Part shown: piece by piece, positions 1 through 8,788 of the stretch
How the letters are laid out: each line of letters opens with the position of its first letter
Numbering within the stretch: the stretch's first letter is position 1
Assembly: GCF_000750635.1 (NCBI RefSeq)
Contig: NZ_CCDM010000002.1
Location: 434,001-498,000, forward strand
Source: Oceanobacillus jeddahensis
GTDB taxonomy: Bacteria > Bacillota > Bacilli > Bacillales > Amphibacillaceae
Length of the DNA stretch: 64,000 nucleotides
Direction of reading: 5' to 3'
Program-made: the position numbers and the translations under genes
Notes under the pieces: generated by a model
Databases searched by the model: none
What the model saw: only the letters and a program-made list of their open reading frames with translations
Told to the model about the DNA's origin: nothing

Positions 1-1
1 C

Positions 2-484
2 GTAAAAAGCTCCAGCTATGAGCATACTGGTTATTTAAGTAATATATTTGATATTAACTCATACTATAATGCATCACTTGATATGCTTAACCAGCAAAAA
101 TTTAGTTCACTTCTATATTCCAACCAAAAAATATATACAAAATTAAAAAATGAAGTCCCAACGTATTATTCAGAGTCATCTGAAGTAAATAACAGCCAAT
201 TCGCAACAGGGTGTATTATTGAAGGGAAAGTACAAGGCTCTTCTATCTCTCGTGGAACCGTCATAGATAAAGGGACGGAAGTCATCGATTCGATTATCAT
301 GCCGAATGCAAAAATATGTGCTGGAGCTAAGGTGCAGAATGCCATTCTAGACAAGGAAGTAGTTGTAGATCCAGGCGTGCAAATAATTGGAACAAGAGAA
401 AATCCAATTGTTATTGAAAAATATCAGCATGTAACCAATGATATCCTTGCAAATGGGGTAGCGGTTAGTAACGTAGAGAGATAA
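2..484 (+). CDS. glgD: GlgD, C-terminal part (glucose-1-phosphate adenylyltransferase-like subunit)
   Basis: The reading frame is open from base 2 to the stop at 484, so the window starts inside the gene and only about 160 C-terminal residues are present. They begin with a stretch like GYLSNIFDINSYYNASLDML, typical of the end of the GlgD/GlgC nucleotidyltransferase domain. After that come short hexapeptide-type turns (GCIIEGKV, SISRGTVI, ILDKEVVV) of the left-handed beta-helix domain. GlgD is the non-catalytic or regulatory partner of GlgC in ADP-glucose synthesis for glycogen. glgA follows after 14 bases, which fits the glgBCDAP operon order of Bacillus. The GlgD rather than GlgC assignment rests on this position and on the divergent helix repeats. 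Confidence 0.85.
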   Translation, partial: VKSSSYEHTGYLSNIFDINSYYNASLDMLNQQKFSSLLYSNQKIYTKLKNEVPTYYSESSEVNNSQFATGCIIEGKVQGSSISRGTVIDKGTEVIDSIIMPNAKICAGAKVQNAILDKEVVVDPGVQIIGTRENPIVIEKYQHVTNDILANGVAVSNVER

Positions 485-498
485 GAAGGAGGAAAAGT

Positions 499-1929
499 AT
501 GAAATTATTATTTGCTAGTGCGGAGTGTGCGCCATTTTTCAAGACAGGCGGGCTTGGAGATGTGATAGGTGCTCTTCCCAAGGAATTAGCAAAAAAAGAT
601 GTTGAAGTGTCCATTGTACTGCCACTTCATAAAAAAATGCCAACCGTATATAGGGAGCGTTGCGAGCATGTTGCCTCTTTTTCTGTAGATGTAGGCTGGA
701 GAAGTCAATATTGTGGAATTGAACGTTTAGAAATGGATAATGTCACCTATTATTTTATTGATAATATCTATTATTTTGACCGGGATGATTTATATGGTTT
801 TTATGATGATGGAGAACGCTTTGCTTTCTTTCAATTAGCTCTGATTGAGATGATGGAAGTAATTGATTATATTCCTGACATTCTCCATGTCCATGATTTT
901 CATACAGCAATGGTACCATTTCTCTTGAAAGAAAAGTATCATTGGGTAGAAGCTTACCAAAATATACGAACCGTATTGACCATTCATAATATTGAATTTC
1001 AAGGACGATATCACCCAGAAGTCTTGTCTGATTTGTTTGGGGTTGGAGATCGGAAATATCATGATGGCACAATTCGCTTCGAAAATGACATTAATTTTCT
1101 GAAATCGGGTATTGTATATGCAGATAGAGTAAATACCGTCAGTCATTCTTATGCCAGAGAAATTCAAACTGCTGAATTTGGCAACGGCTTAGAAGCAATT
1201 CTCAGACAAGAGCAAGAAAAGTTATCGGGCATTGTGAATGGAATAGACTATGAAATTAATAACCCGGAAACGGACACGGCACTCAAGGCAAATTATTCTT
1301 CAACTAACTTAGCAGGGAAGAAGGATTGTAAAAAAGAATTACAGGAATTAATGGGGCTTCCTGTTAAAGCGAATGTTCCAATCATTGCAGTAGTCAGCCG
1401 TCTGACACATCAAAAAGGATTTCATCTTGTGTTGGAGGAACTGGAAAATCTATTGCAATATGACGTCCAATTTGTCCTATTAGGAACTGGAGATCCAGCA
1501 TTGGAACATCCATTTCAGCTGATTTCTGAGTGGTACCCAAATAAATGCGCAGCAAAAATTACTTTTGATGTGACGCTGGCTCAAAAGATTTACGCTGGTG
1601 CTGATATCTTTCTGATGCCTTCTAAGTTTGAACCATGTGGATTATCACAGCTCATTTCTATGCGCTACGGTACGTTGCCAGTAGTTCATGAGATAGGTGG
1701 TCTAAAGGATACCGTGCAGCCATATAATCCAATTGAAAAAACAGGAACAGGTTTTGGCTTCTCTTTATTTACACCCTACTATATGATGGAAGCGTTGAAG
1801 AAAGCGATCCATGTTTATCAAGACGAGAAGGATGTATGGGGTAAACTTATTCAAACAGCAATGGCACAGGATTTCAGCTGGGAAACGTCGAGCGGGCAGT
1901 ACTATTTACTTTATAAAGAAATCTTATAA
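499..1929 (+). CDS. glgA: Glycogen synthase GlgA (ADP-glucose type)
   Basis: This 476-residue GT5 glycosyltransferase elongates alpha-1,4-glucan chains from ADP-glucose in the cytoplasm. The N-terminal KTGGLGDV motif (residues 15-22) binds ADP-glucose. The C-terminal GT-B lobe carries EPCGLSQL near residue 378, with the catalytic-site glutamate. The length is normal for bacterial GlgA. The ATG is preceded by an AGGAGG ribosome binding site and lies 14 bases after glgD, so the two are surely co-transcribed. glgP follows after a 278-base gap that holds a repeat-like element rather than a simple operon spacer. Confidence 0.97.
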   Translation: MKLLFASAECAPFFKTGGLGDVIGALPKELAKKDVEVSIVLPLHKKMPTVYRERCEHVASFSVDVGWRSQYCGIERLEMDNVTYYFIDNIYYFDRDDLYGFYDDGERFAFFQLALIEMMEVIDYIPDILHVHDFHTAMVPFLLKEKYHWVEAYQNIRTVLTIHNIEFQGRYHPEVLSDLFGVGDRKYHDGTIRFENDINFLKSGIVYADRVNTVSHSYAREIQTAEFGNGLEAILRQEQEKLSGIVNGIDYEINNPETDTALKANYSSTNLAGKKDCKKELQELMGLPVKANVPIIAVVSRLTHQKGFHLVLEELENLLQYDVQFVLLGTGDPALEHPFQLISEWYPNKCAAKITFDVTLAQKIYAGADIFLMPSKFEPCGLSQLISMRYGTLPVVHEIGGLKDTVQPYNPIEKTGTGFGFSLFTPYYMMEALKKAIHVYQDEKDVWGKLIQTAMAQDFSWETSSGQYYLLYKEIL

Positions 1930-1936
1930 GAAATAG

Positions 1937-2168
1937 AGTGTGTTCAAAAAGCTCAAGAGTAGGAATGTTATTGAGTTTTTTGAACACGCGCTTATAGGAT
2001 AAAAAACATAAAAGCATCGATTTAAGTGAGATAAGTGACTTCTTCAAGAAAAAATGAAATGTTAGATGACATCATTGGTTTTGTGCAGAAGTACGGAAAG
2101 TGTGTGTTCGAGAAGTATAAAGAGATTCATCTTATCTCTTTTTAGGATGACTTTTTGGACATCCTCTT
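1937..2168. repeat. MITE-like intergenic element with imperfect terminal inverted repeats
   Basis: The gap between glgA and glgP begins with GTGTTCAAAAAGCTC and ends with GACTTTTTGGACATCCTC. The end is close to an inverted copy of the beginning. The left end also forms a hairpin with GAGTTTTTTGAACACGC at 1973-1988. A second hairpin is AAAGAGAT (2119-2126) pairing with ATCTCTTT (2134-2141). There is no open reading frame of note. The size (about 230 bp), the terminal inverted symmetry and the lack of coding fit a miniature transposable element, but it could also be a transcription attenuator between two operon genes. Confidence 0.4.
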
Positions 2169-2207
2169 AAAGCTAAACTTAGATAATGCAGAGAAGGAGC
2201 TTAATAC

Positions 2208-4628
2208 ATGGCTTTAGATAAAGAAATGTTTAAAAAAGAGTTGAGGCAACGGTTAAGAGAGAATTATGCAATGGAACTGGAAGATGCAAGTGAACAAGAA
2301 ATCTTTAATACACTGGGGGCGTTAGTGAAGGCTCGTTACTCTGATGCCTGGGGAGACACATGGAAGTATTATGTGAACAAAAAGAAGAAACAGGTTTACT
2401 ATTTTTCGATTGAATTTTTACCGGGTAGAATGCTGAAAAGTAACTTATTAAATCTTGGTATGCTAGATACGGCAAGAGAGGCATTAACAGACCTGGGTAT
2501 TGATTTAGACAGTCTGGCAGAAGTGGAGAAGGATATGGCATTAGGGAACGGGGGACTTGGAAGATTGGCTTCCTGTTTTATGGATTCGATCGCTTCCTGT
2601 GGACTTCCGGGCAATGGAAACGGAATTCGTTATGATTACGGGCTTTTTAAACAACGTTTTGTGGATGGCTATCAAGTAGAGCTGCCTGATGAATGGCTTC
2701 AGGGAGGTAATATTTGGGAGGTTCGCAGAGAAAGTAAGGCAGTAGATGTTCGTGTTGGCGGACATGTTTATTTAGCTGAAAACAATGAAGGAAAACTGAA
2801 GCCGATATATGAGAATGAACGAGTACTTCGAGCAGTTCCTTACGATACAGGAATGGTCGGTTTTGAAAATAATGTTGTTAATACATTACGTTTATGGTCT
2901 GTAGAGATTCCCGATTCGGAAGAAGATAAGTATCAAAGTATTCAAGGACGCAGAGAATTAGAGGATTTAACAGCGGTTCTTTATCCGGATGATTCTAATG
3001 AACAAGGACGTTTAATACGCCTGACCCAGGAATATTTCTTTGTATCGGCGGGCATCCAAAGCATTATCCGCCGTTATAAAAAGCGGATCGGGCAGCCGAT
3101 TTCGAAGCTCAGTGAATATGTTTCTATTCATATTAATGATACCCATCCTGCCTTATGTGTCCCAGAGATGATGCGTATTTTAGTGGATGAAGAAGAGTTA
3201 TCTTGGGAACAGGCTTGGGATATTACGGTGAAAGTAATGAGTTATACGAACCATACGATTATGGCTGAGGCATTAGAGAAGTGGTCTATTGATTTAATGC
3301 GCCGTACATTACCGCGTATGTATCAAATTATGGAAGAGATTGATGCTCGTTATGTACAGACTATGCGGGAATTGCATCCGCATGATTTAGTAGAACGCAC
3401 TCGTATTATTCGTAATGGGCAAGTTCATATGGCACATTTGTCTATTATTGGCAGCCATAGTACCAACGGGGTGGCAAAATTACATTCTGATTTAATAAAA
3501 TCGGTTGTGCTGCATGATTTTTATATTATTTATCCTGATCGATTTAATAATAAAACGAATGGCGTGGCACAGCGCAGATGGTCGCAAATTGTTAATGAAC
3601 CAATGTCCAATGTACTAGATGATGTGATTGGGAAGACATGGAGAAAAGATTCCGGTGATTTAAAATTGTTGATGAACTATCAATCGGATCAAGTTGTTTT
3701 AGAAAGATTAGCAGAGGCGAAGAAAGTAAACAAACAGAAATTAGCAGATTATATTTTGGAAGCAACAGATATTAACGTTTCCACAGATGCTATCTTTGAT
3801 GTACAAATTAAAAGGCTTCATGCTTATAAGCGTCAGTTATTAAACTTATTGCATATTATTAAGTTGTATCAGGATTTAAAGGAAAATCCAAATGTAGCTA
3901 TGCAAAAGCGTGTATTTATATTTGGGGCAAAGGCGGCACCAAGCTATCATTATGCAAAAGTAATCATTAAATGTATTAATGAAGCGGCTCGTTTAATTAA
4001 TAATGATTCTGATATTAATGATCGGATTAAAATTGTTTTCTTACCAAATTACAATGTAAGCTTGGCAGAGAAAATAATTCCAGCAGCAGATGTCAGTGAG
4101 CAAATTTCTCTAGCATCGAAGGAAGCTTCCGGAACAAGTAATATGAAATTGATGTTAAATGGGGCAATTACTCTTGCTACACTGGATGGAGCTAATGTAG
4201 AAATTAGAGATGCAGTTGGAGATGATAATATTTATATCTTCGGTCTCACAGAGAAAGAGGTCTATGAATATTATGAGAACCAGGAATACACTGCACAGAA
4301 GCTATACGATGAAAAAGCAGTGATTCGTCGTGTTTTAAATGCCTTTATAGATGGTACCATTCCAAATATTGTTTACGAAGGCCGGGAAATTTTTGATTCA
4401 CTGATTAAATATAATGACGAATACTTCTTGCTGCGTGACTTTGATTCTTATGTAAAAGCACAGGAGGATATTGATAAAGCTTACGGTGATCGAACCTTCT
4501 GGCAAAAAATGAGTTTGATTAACATTGCTAATGGAGGCAGATTCTCTTCTGATGAGACAGTCCGTCGTTATGCAGAGGATATTTGGAAAATAGAACCGAA
4601 AGATTCATTTGTTACTGAGAAAGGATAG
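2208..4628 (+). CDS. glgP: Glycogen phosphorylase
   Basis: This 806-residue GT35 enzyme phosphorolyses terminal alpha-1,4 glucosyl units of glycogen to glucose-1-phosphate. The N-terminal YYFSIEFLPGR and GNGGLGRLA motifs are typical of the family. The C-terminal KEASGTSNMK motif places the lysine that binds pyridoxal phosphate at residue 647, followed by DGANVEIRDAVG. The ATG follows a GAAGGAG ribosome binding site. It ends within 5 bases of the next start, so the GH13 enzyme downstream is translationally close and probably works on the same polymer. Confidence 0.97.
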   Translation: MALDKEMFKKELRQRLRENYAMELEDASEQEIFNTLGALVKARYSDAWGDTWKYYVNKKKKQVYYFSIEFLPGRMLKSNLLNLGMLDTAREALTDLGIDLDSLAEVEKDMALGNGGLGRLASCFMDSIASCGLPGNGNGIRYDYGLFKQRFVDGYQVELPDEWLQGGNIWEVRRESKAVDVRVGGHVYLAENNEGKLKPIYENERVLRAVPYDTGMVGFENNVVNTLRLWSVEIPDSEEDKYQSIQGRRELEDLTAVLYPDDSNEQGRLIRLTQEYFFVSAGIQSIIRRYKKRIGQPISKLSEYVSIHINDTHPALCVPEMMRILVDEEELSWEQAWDITVKVMSYTNHTIMAEALEKWSIDLMRRTLPRMYQIMEEIDARYVQTMRELHPHDLVERTRIIRNGQVHMAHLSIIGSHSTNGVAKLHSDLIKSVVLHDFYIIYPDRFNNKTNGVAQRRWSQIVNEPMSNVLDDVIGKTWRKDSGDLKLLMNYQSDQVVLERLAEAKKVNKQKLADYILEATDINVSTDAIFDVQIKRLHAYKRQLLNLLHIIKLYQDLKENPNVAMQKRVFIFGAKAAPSYHYAKVIIKCINEAARLINNDSDINDRIKIVFLPNYNVSLAEKIIPAADVSEQISLASKEASGTSNMKLMLNGAITLATLDGANVEIRDAVGDDNIYIFGLTEKEVYEYYENQEYTAQKLYDEKAVIRRVLNAFIDGTIPNIVYEGREIFDSLIKYNDEYFLLRDFDSYVKAQEDIDKAYGDRTFWQKMSLINIANGGRFSSDETVRRYAEDIWKIEPKDSFVTEKG

Positions 4629-4632
4629 TATT

Positions 4633-6462
4633 ATGCCACATGTTTATTATAATTCATGGATAAGTGATTATAAAAAACCATTTGGAGCTGTACAACCTCA
4701 AGAGAAGGTTACATTTTCAGTGGATGTCCATGAGCATCAAGTCATAGAAGTGCAATTTGTGATTCGAAAAGAAAATGGAAACCATGAGGGAGAAGTGTAT
4801 CAAATGAAAGATACAGGAGATAACCGCTTCTCCTGTGTCTATACACCTCATGGAGGGAAAGGTCTCTATTTTTACTATTTTGCTGTGAAGTGGAAAGATG
4901 ATCACGGGATCGAAATGACAGATTTTTGGGGTGCAGCGCCTGTAAAGGGAGAAGGGAAGTTGTACCATGAGCAGCATGAAGTTATTCCATATCAGTTAAC
5001 CTGTTTTGAAAAGGAAGAAAAGACACCAGATTGGTATCGGGATGCTGTTTTTTATCAAATTTTCCCTGACCGTTTTTATAATGGTAATCCAGATGGGAAA
5101 ATAAATGCACCTAAACGGAATAGTTTTATTTATGGTGACACGCGTGATACTCCTTTATATGTCCGCGGTTCAAAAGGAGAGATTCTCCGCTGGGATTTTT
5201 ATGGTGGAAACTTAGAAGGAATCAGGCAGAAGATACCTTATTTGAAAGACTTAGGTGTCAATGCAATTTATCTGAATCCGATTTTCCAAGCAGCAAGTAA
5301 TCATCGTTATGATACAGCAGATTATATGAAGGTCGACCCAATGCTTGGTGATGAAAAGTTGTTTAAAGAAATCATAGACGATTTGCACGCGGAAGGAATT
5401 CATGTCATTTTGGATGGCGTATTCAGCCATGTGGGAAGAAATAGTATCTATTTTAATTATGACGGGACTTACGGCGAGGGTGAAGGAGCATATCGAAATT
5501 CGGATAGCCCTTATTATTCTTGGTTTACCTTTAGTAAGTATCCCGATAAGTACGCATCCTGGTGGGGAATTGATGATCTGCCGGAAGTGGATAAATCCAA
5601 CAAAGAATTTCAAGAATATATCTATCAAAGTGGCAACAGTGTCATTGATAAATGGAGTAAGCTTGGTGTAGATGGATGGCGTTTAGATGTTGCGGATGAA
5701 CTTCCGGATGAGTTTATTGCAGGTATTCGTCACAAGCTCGATCAGTATTCTGAAAAAGTGTTGATTGGTGAAGTCTGGGAAGATGCTTCCAATAAAATTT
5801 CCTACGATAAGCGGAGACAGTATATTTTAGGGAATCATTTACATGGCGTAATGAACTATCCGTTCCGCAATACGGTTTTAGACTTGCTGCAATTGGAAAA
5901 ATCTCCAAAAGAACTCTGCCAGAGGCTGACACAGCTTCATGAGAATTATCCGAAAGATGTTCTTTTCAATAATTTGAATAATATTGGCACGCACGATACG
6001 AAACGGATTTATACCTTTTTAGGGGAAGATAAGGAAAGACTGAAGCTTGCACTGAGCTTCTTATTAAGTGCTCCAGGGATTCCTTGTATTTATTATGGAG
6101 ATGAAGCAGGAGTGACTGGTGAGCAGGATCCTGATAACCGCAAATTCTTCCCATGGGAGGATATCGATCCAGATATTTTCAAGCATTGTCAAAGATGGAT
6201 TGCAGAAAGAAAACAGAATAACACATTAAAATTTGGCGATTTTGTTTTGTTTTATACCGATGATGTTTTAGGGATGCTTCGTTTTACGAAGGAGGAATAT
6301 ACCATTTATATGATTAATCCGCATGAGGAAGAAAAGCCCTGTCATTTTAATGATCTTCGTTTCTTGAGAGAAGTGCCGTTGACCGATGAAGTGATAAAGG
6401 ATATTTTTAAAGATGTAACGATAAGTGGAAAAAGTGATTTTTTTGTAACTGGTAAGATATAG
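4633..6462 (+). CDS. GH13 alpha-glycosidase, neopullulanase/cyclomaltodextrinase type
   Basis: A 609-residue cytoplasmic glycoside hydrolase that probably cleaves maltodextrins or pullulan-like linkages and so helps debranch glycogen. Residues 1-130 look like the N-terminal beta-sandwich (CBM34-like) of neopullulanases, and the (beta/alpha)8 barrel follows. The four GH13 regions are visible: DGVFSH, GWRLDVADE (nucleophile D352), GEVWED (acid/base E380) and NIGTHD (D455). There is no signal peptide. I chose the ATG at 4633 because AGAAAGGAT lies 8-9 bases upstream; an in-frame TTG at 4609 would overlap glgP. The exact substrate specificity cannot be read from the sequence. Confidence 0.9.
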   Translation: MPHVYYNSWISDYKKPFGAVQPQEKVTFSVDVHEHQVIEVQFVIRKENGNHEGEVYQMKDTGDNRFSCVYTPHGGKGLYFYYFAVKWKDDHGIEMTDFWGAAPVKGEGKLYHEQHEVIPYQLTCFEKEEKTPDWYRDAVFYQIFPDRFYNGNPDGKINAPKRNSFIYGDTRDTPLYVRGSKGEILRWDFYGGNLEGIRQKIPYLKDLGVNAIYLNPIFQAASNHRYDTADYMKVDPMLGDEKLFKEIIDDLHAEGIHVILDGVFSHVGRNSIYFNYDGTYGEGEGAYRNSDSPYYSWFTFSKYPDKYASWWGIDDLPEVDKSNKEFQEYIYQSGNSVIDKWSKLGVDGWRLDVADELPDEFIAGIRHKLDQYSEKVLIGEVWEDASNKISYDKRRQYILGNHLHGVMNYPFRNTVLDLLQLEKSPKELCQRLTQLHENYPKDVLFNNLNNIGTHDTKRIYTFLGEDKERLKLALSFLLSAPGIPCIYYGDEAGVTGEQDPDNRKFFPWEDIDPDIFKHCQRWIAERKQNNTLKFGDFVLFYTDDVLGMLRFTKEEYTIYMINPHEEEKPCHFNDLRFLREVPLTDEVIKDIFKDVTISGKSDFFVTGKI

Positions 6463-6477
6463 AAGGTGCATCAGAAA

Positions 6478-6518
6478 AAAGCAGGCTTCATAAATTTATG
6501 TGTAGCCTGCTTGGTTAT
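6478..6518. terminator. Bidirectional intrinsic terminator
   Basis: AAGCAGGCT (6479-6487) pairs with AGCCTGCTT (6504-6512) between two convergent genes. The minus-strand reading gives the longer U-run, so it is strongest for the lipoprotein genes, but it also closes the glycogen operon. Confidence 0.85.
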
Positions 6519-6519
6519 T

Positions 6520-6969
6520 TTACTCTTCTGCCTCTTCAAATCCTGCATCTTCTAACTCCTGCACTTGTATTTCAAAGTCCCGTGATTCTTCTGATTCCAA
6601 AAATTCCCGTAATTCACCTGAAGCTTCAGAGGAGTCAATTATAGAAAAATCATATGTTACGTTGTGCACGAATTTATCATCCCCAAAAGTTTGATTGACG
6701 TCAATACCATCAACACTTTTCATGTCCTCACTTTCAGAAAAATCAATAGACTCTTGTGCTTTTTCCTTTGATTCATAGCCGACATCTTCATATTCTATCG
6801 TCACCTTGGTTGTATGTTCAATAATCTCATTATCTTCAGCAGTAATGGTGATTTCTTCAAGGTGGGTATCGTCATCATAATAATATGTTACGGTTTCTTG
6901 ATTCGAACCGCAGGAAGCTAACATAATGCATAAAATAAATAAAGATATTAATCCAGTTTTCTTTACCAA
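6520..6969 (-). CDS. YehR/DUF1307-type lipoprotein 1
   Basis: A 149-residue predicted lipoprotein with a hydrophobic signal peptide and lipobox LASC (Cys20), which would anchor it outside the membrane. The rest is acidic and shows the DUF1307/YehR pattern: a TVTYYYDDD strand near the N-terminus, a YEDVGYESKEKAQESI segment, and a SVDGIDVNQTFGDDKF segment followed by an alternating strand. The function of the family is unknown. I chose the TTG start at 6969 because GGGAGAG lies just upstream and it gives a clean signal peptide; the longer frame from 7038 would bury the signal. It is the most diverged of four tandem paralogues and lies 69 bases after the next one. Confidence 0.75.
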   Translation of the reverse strand: MVKKTGLISLFILCIMLASCGSNQETVTYYYDDDTHLEEITITAEDNEIIEHTTKVTIEYEDVGYESKEKAQESIDFSESEDMKSVDGIDVNQTFGDDKFVHNVTYDFSIIDSSEASGELREFLESEESRDFEIQVQELEDAGFEEAEE

Positions 6970-7038
6970 TGTGTTCTCTCCCGTTCTATATAATTTGAGT
7001 AAATTTGTAATGTTGCTTCTTGATTTCTCGAAAATCAA

Positions 7039-7500
7039 TTAATCTACCTTTTTAAACCCCTGTTCTTCTAAAGATTCTATGGCATCCTCCAAGTTTAGAT
7101 TCTCTTCTTCATTTGTAAGAATCTCATTAAGTCCCGGCAGTTCAGAAAGTTCAACGATGCTGAAATCGATGGTTATGGTCTCGATAAAATGATCCTCTTC
7201 AAAATCAAGGTTATATTCCAGCCCTTCAATCCCTTGTAAAGGTTCTGCAGAAGGAATAAGGAGAGCCTCTGCATCCTCCTTTGTTTCAATGCCTTTAATA
7301 CTTTCATAGGAGGTTATACTCTGACTTGACTGCTCTATGATTTCCCCATCATCAGCCACAAAGCTTGTTTCGATAGAATTATTGTCTTCCTCTAATTTAT
7401 ACGTTACAGTTTCCTGATTGGAACCGCAAGCGGCTAAAGCAGTAAAGGACATGAGCATGAGGATAAAACCAGCCATTTTCAAGTTTTTATACTGTGCCAT
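7039..7500 (-). CDS. YehR/DUF1307-type lipoprotein 2
   Basis: A 153-residue lipoprotein with lipobox LAAC (Cys25), then GSNQETVTYKLEEDN, an ITSYESIKGIETKEDAEAL segment and a C-terminal GIEGLEYNLDFEEDHF/ITIDFS pair. These match the order of elements in its three neighbours. The ATG has a GGGGA ribosome binding site. No terminator-like hairpin lies between it and lipoprotein 1, so the two probably share a transcript. The extracytoplasmic location is inferred from the lipobox. No enzymatic motif is visible. Confidence 0.78.
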   Translation of the reverse strand: MAQYKNLKMAGFILMLMSFTALAACGSNQETVTYKLEEDNNSIETSFVADDGEIIEQSSQSITSYESIKGIETKEDAEALLIPSAEPLQGIEGLEYNLDFEEDHFIETITIDFSIVELSELPGLNEILTNEEENLNLEDAIESLEEQGFKKVD

Positions 7501-7678
7501 TTCGTTTCCCCTATTCTTATATAATTAAGGTAATCGTATCGGATTAAAACTGGAAAGTCAAAATCGCATTTTATAAATAATAGATTTCAGTATAATGAGA
7601 AGAAAAATACAATACTGTTTTCATAGATTAGGCACGTTTTTTAGTATCTTTATAGATTCCTGGTCCTTTCATGCAAAA

Positions 7679-7713
7679 GAAAACCGCACCTTAAGAAGGG
7701 ACGGTTTTACTTT
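7679..7713 (-). terminator. Intrinsic terminator for lipoprotein 3
   Basis: AAAACCG (7680-7686) pairs with CGGTTTT (7702-7708), with a T-rich tract on the minus strand. It lies directly after the stop of the gene at 7719-8192 and separates it from lipoproteins 1 and 2. Confidence 0.7.
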
Positions 7714-7718
7714 CAACT

Positions 7719-8192
7719 TTATTCATCTACTACTTCCAACCCGTTGTCTTCCAATTCGCTAACCATACTTTCTAAACTTAAATCTTCATCTTCAAAAGAG
7801 TCTTGATCGATACCGAATCCGAGTGTGTTCAGTTCTTCTGGACCAGCTGTTGTAAGATCGATATTGATTGCTACAACAATTTCTTCTTCTTCATAACTAA
7901 GTTCGACCTCTACACCATCTGCTTCATTCGCTTCTTCAAATTCGGCTTGAAGCAGCTCATCCATGGACTCAGCTTCTTCCTGTGATTCAATGCCCATTAG
8001 TTCATATGGCAGGGTTAATTCAGCGGCCATTGATTGTACTTCATCATTCTGTGCCTCTAATGTAATTTCCTGTTGCTGTCCCATTTCTTCTCCTTGAAGC
8101 GTCACAGTTTCGTTAGAACCACATGCTACTAAACCTAAAATAGCAATTAATAAAAATAACAGTCCGGTAATTCTGAAAGTTTTCTTTTTCAT
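7719..8192 (-). CDS. YehR/DUF1307-type lipoprotein 3
   Basis: A 157-residue lipoprotein: MKKK start, signal peptide, lipobox LVAC (Cys24), GSNETVTLQGEEMG, then LPYELMGIESQEEAESMDELL and a VELSYEEEEIVVAINIDL strand pair. It is closest to lipoprotein 4, sharing FRxTGLLFLLxAILGL in the signal peptide and QEEAESMDE/KEEAESMDE in the body, which indicates a recent duplication. The mature part is strongly acidic, which is common for exported proteins of salt-tolerant Bacillaceae. A terminator follows at 7679-7713. The ligand or role is unknown. Confidence 0.8.
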   Translation of the reverse strand: MKKKTFRITGLLFLLIAILGLVACGSNETVTLQGEEMGQQQEITLEAQNDEVQSMAAELTLPYELMGIESQEEAESMDELLQAEFEEANEADGVEVELSYEEEEIVVAINIDLTTAGPEELNTLGFGIDQDSFEDEDLSLESMVSELEDNGLEVVDE

Positions 8193-8317
8193 TCGTGTCT
8201 ATGCTCCTATCTATTTTTTAATACAGTTGCTAGCGTACTGAATTCAACTAGTAAAGTCAAATAAAAAATGAAATCGTACCGCTTATAGATACGGCTATAC
8301 TTTTACTGGTAATAGTA

Positions 8318-8788
8318 TTATTCTACTACTTCAAATCCTTCATCTTCAAACAATTGTACGGTTTCTTCTAAACTAAGATACTCATCATCTTCAGGCTCTG
8401 GAAAACTGGCATCAGGGATACTGTTTATCTCATCGATATCGGCAACAGTTAAATCTACCGAAACGATTTGTGTAAGCTGTTCTTCTTCATAATCAAGGCT
8501 GAATTCAATACCATCTATGTCTTCAAATGGTTCAAATTCTGCTTGAAGCATCTCATCCATGGATTCAGCTTCTTCCTTTGATGCTACTCCTATAACAGAA
8601 TAAGGAATTTCACTTTGAACTGTTTGTTTTGTGATTTCATCGTCTTTGGCATCAATGGTGACTTCCATGTCTACTCCAAATTCGCTTCCTTGAAGGGTAA
8701 CTGTTTCTTCAGACCCACAAGCTGCTAAGCCCAAAATAGCAGTCAATAAAAATAAAAGTCCAGTCATTCTAAAAGTTGTTTTTTTCAT
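8318..8788 (-). CDS. YehR/DUF1307-type lipoprotein 4
   Basis: A 156-residue lipoprotein with lipobox LAAC (Cys24) and the family pattern ETVTLQGSEFG, IPYSVIGVASKEEAESMDEML, IDGIEFSLDYEEEQL and VSVDLTVADIDEI. It is the best match in the cluster to the DUF1307/YehR consensus. I chose the ATG at 8788: AGGAGC lies 10 bases upstream and the signal peptide starts cleanly, whereas the frame extends to 8818 without support. It is the first gene of the minus-strand lipoprotein cluster, so its promoter should lie in the 8.8-9.3 kb gap. Confidence 0.8.
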   Translation of the reverse strand: MKKTTFRMTGLLFLLTAILGLAACGSEETVTLQGSEFGVDMEVTIDAKDDEITKQTVQSEIPYSVIGVASKEEAESMDEMLQAEFEPFEDIDGIEFSLDYEEEQLTQIVSVDLTVADIDEINSIPDASFPEPEDDEYLSLEETVQLFEDEGFEVVE

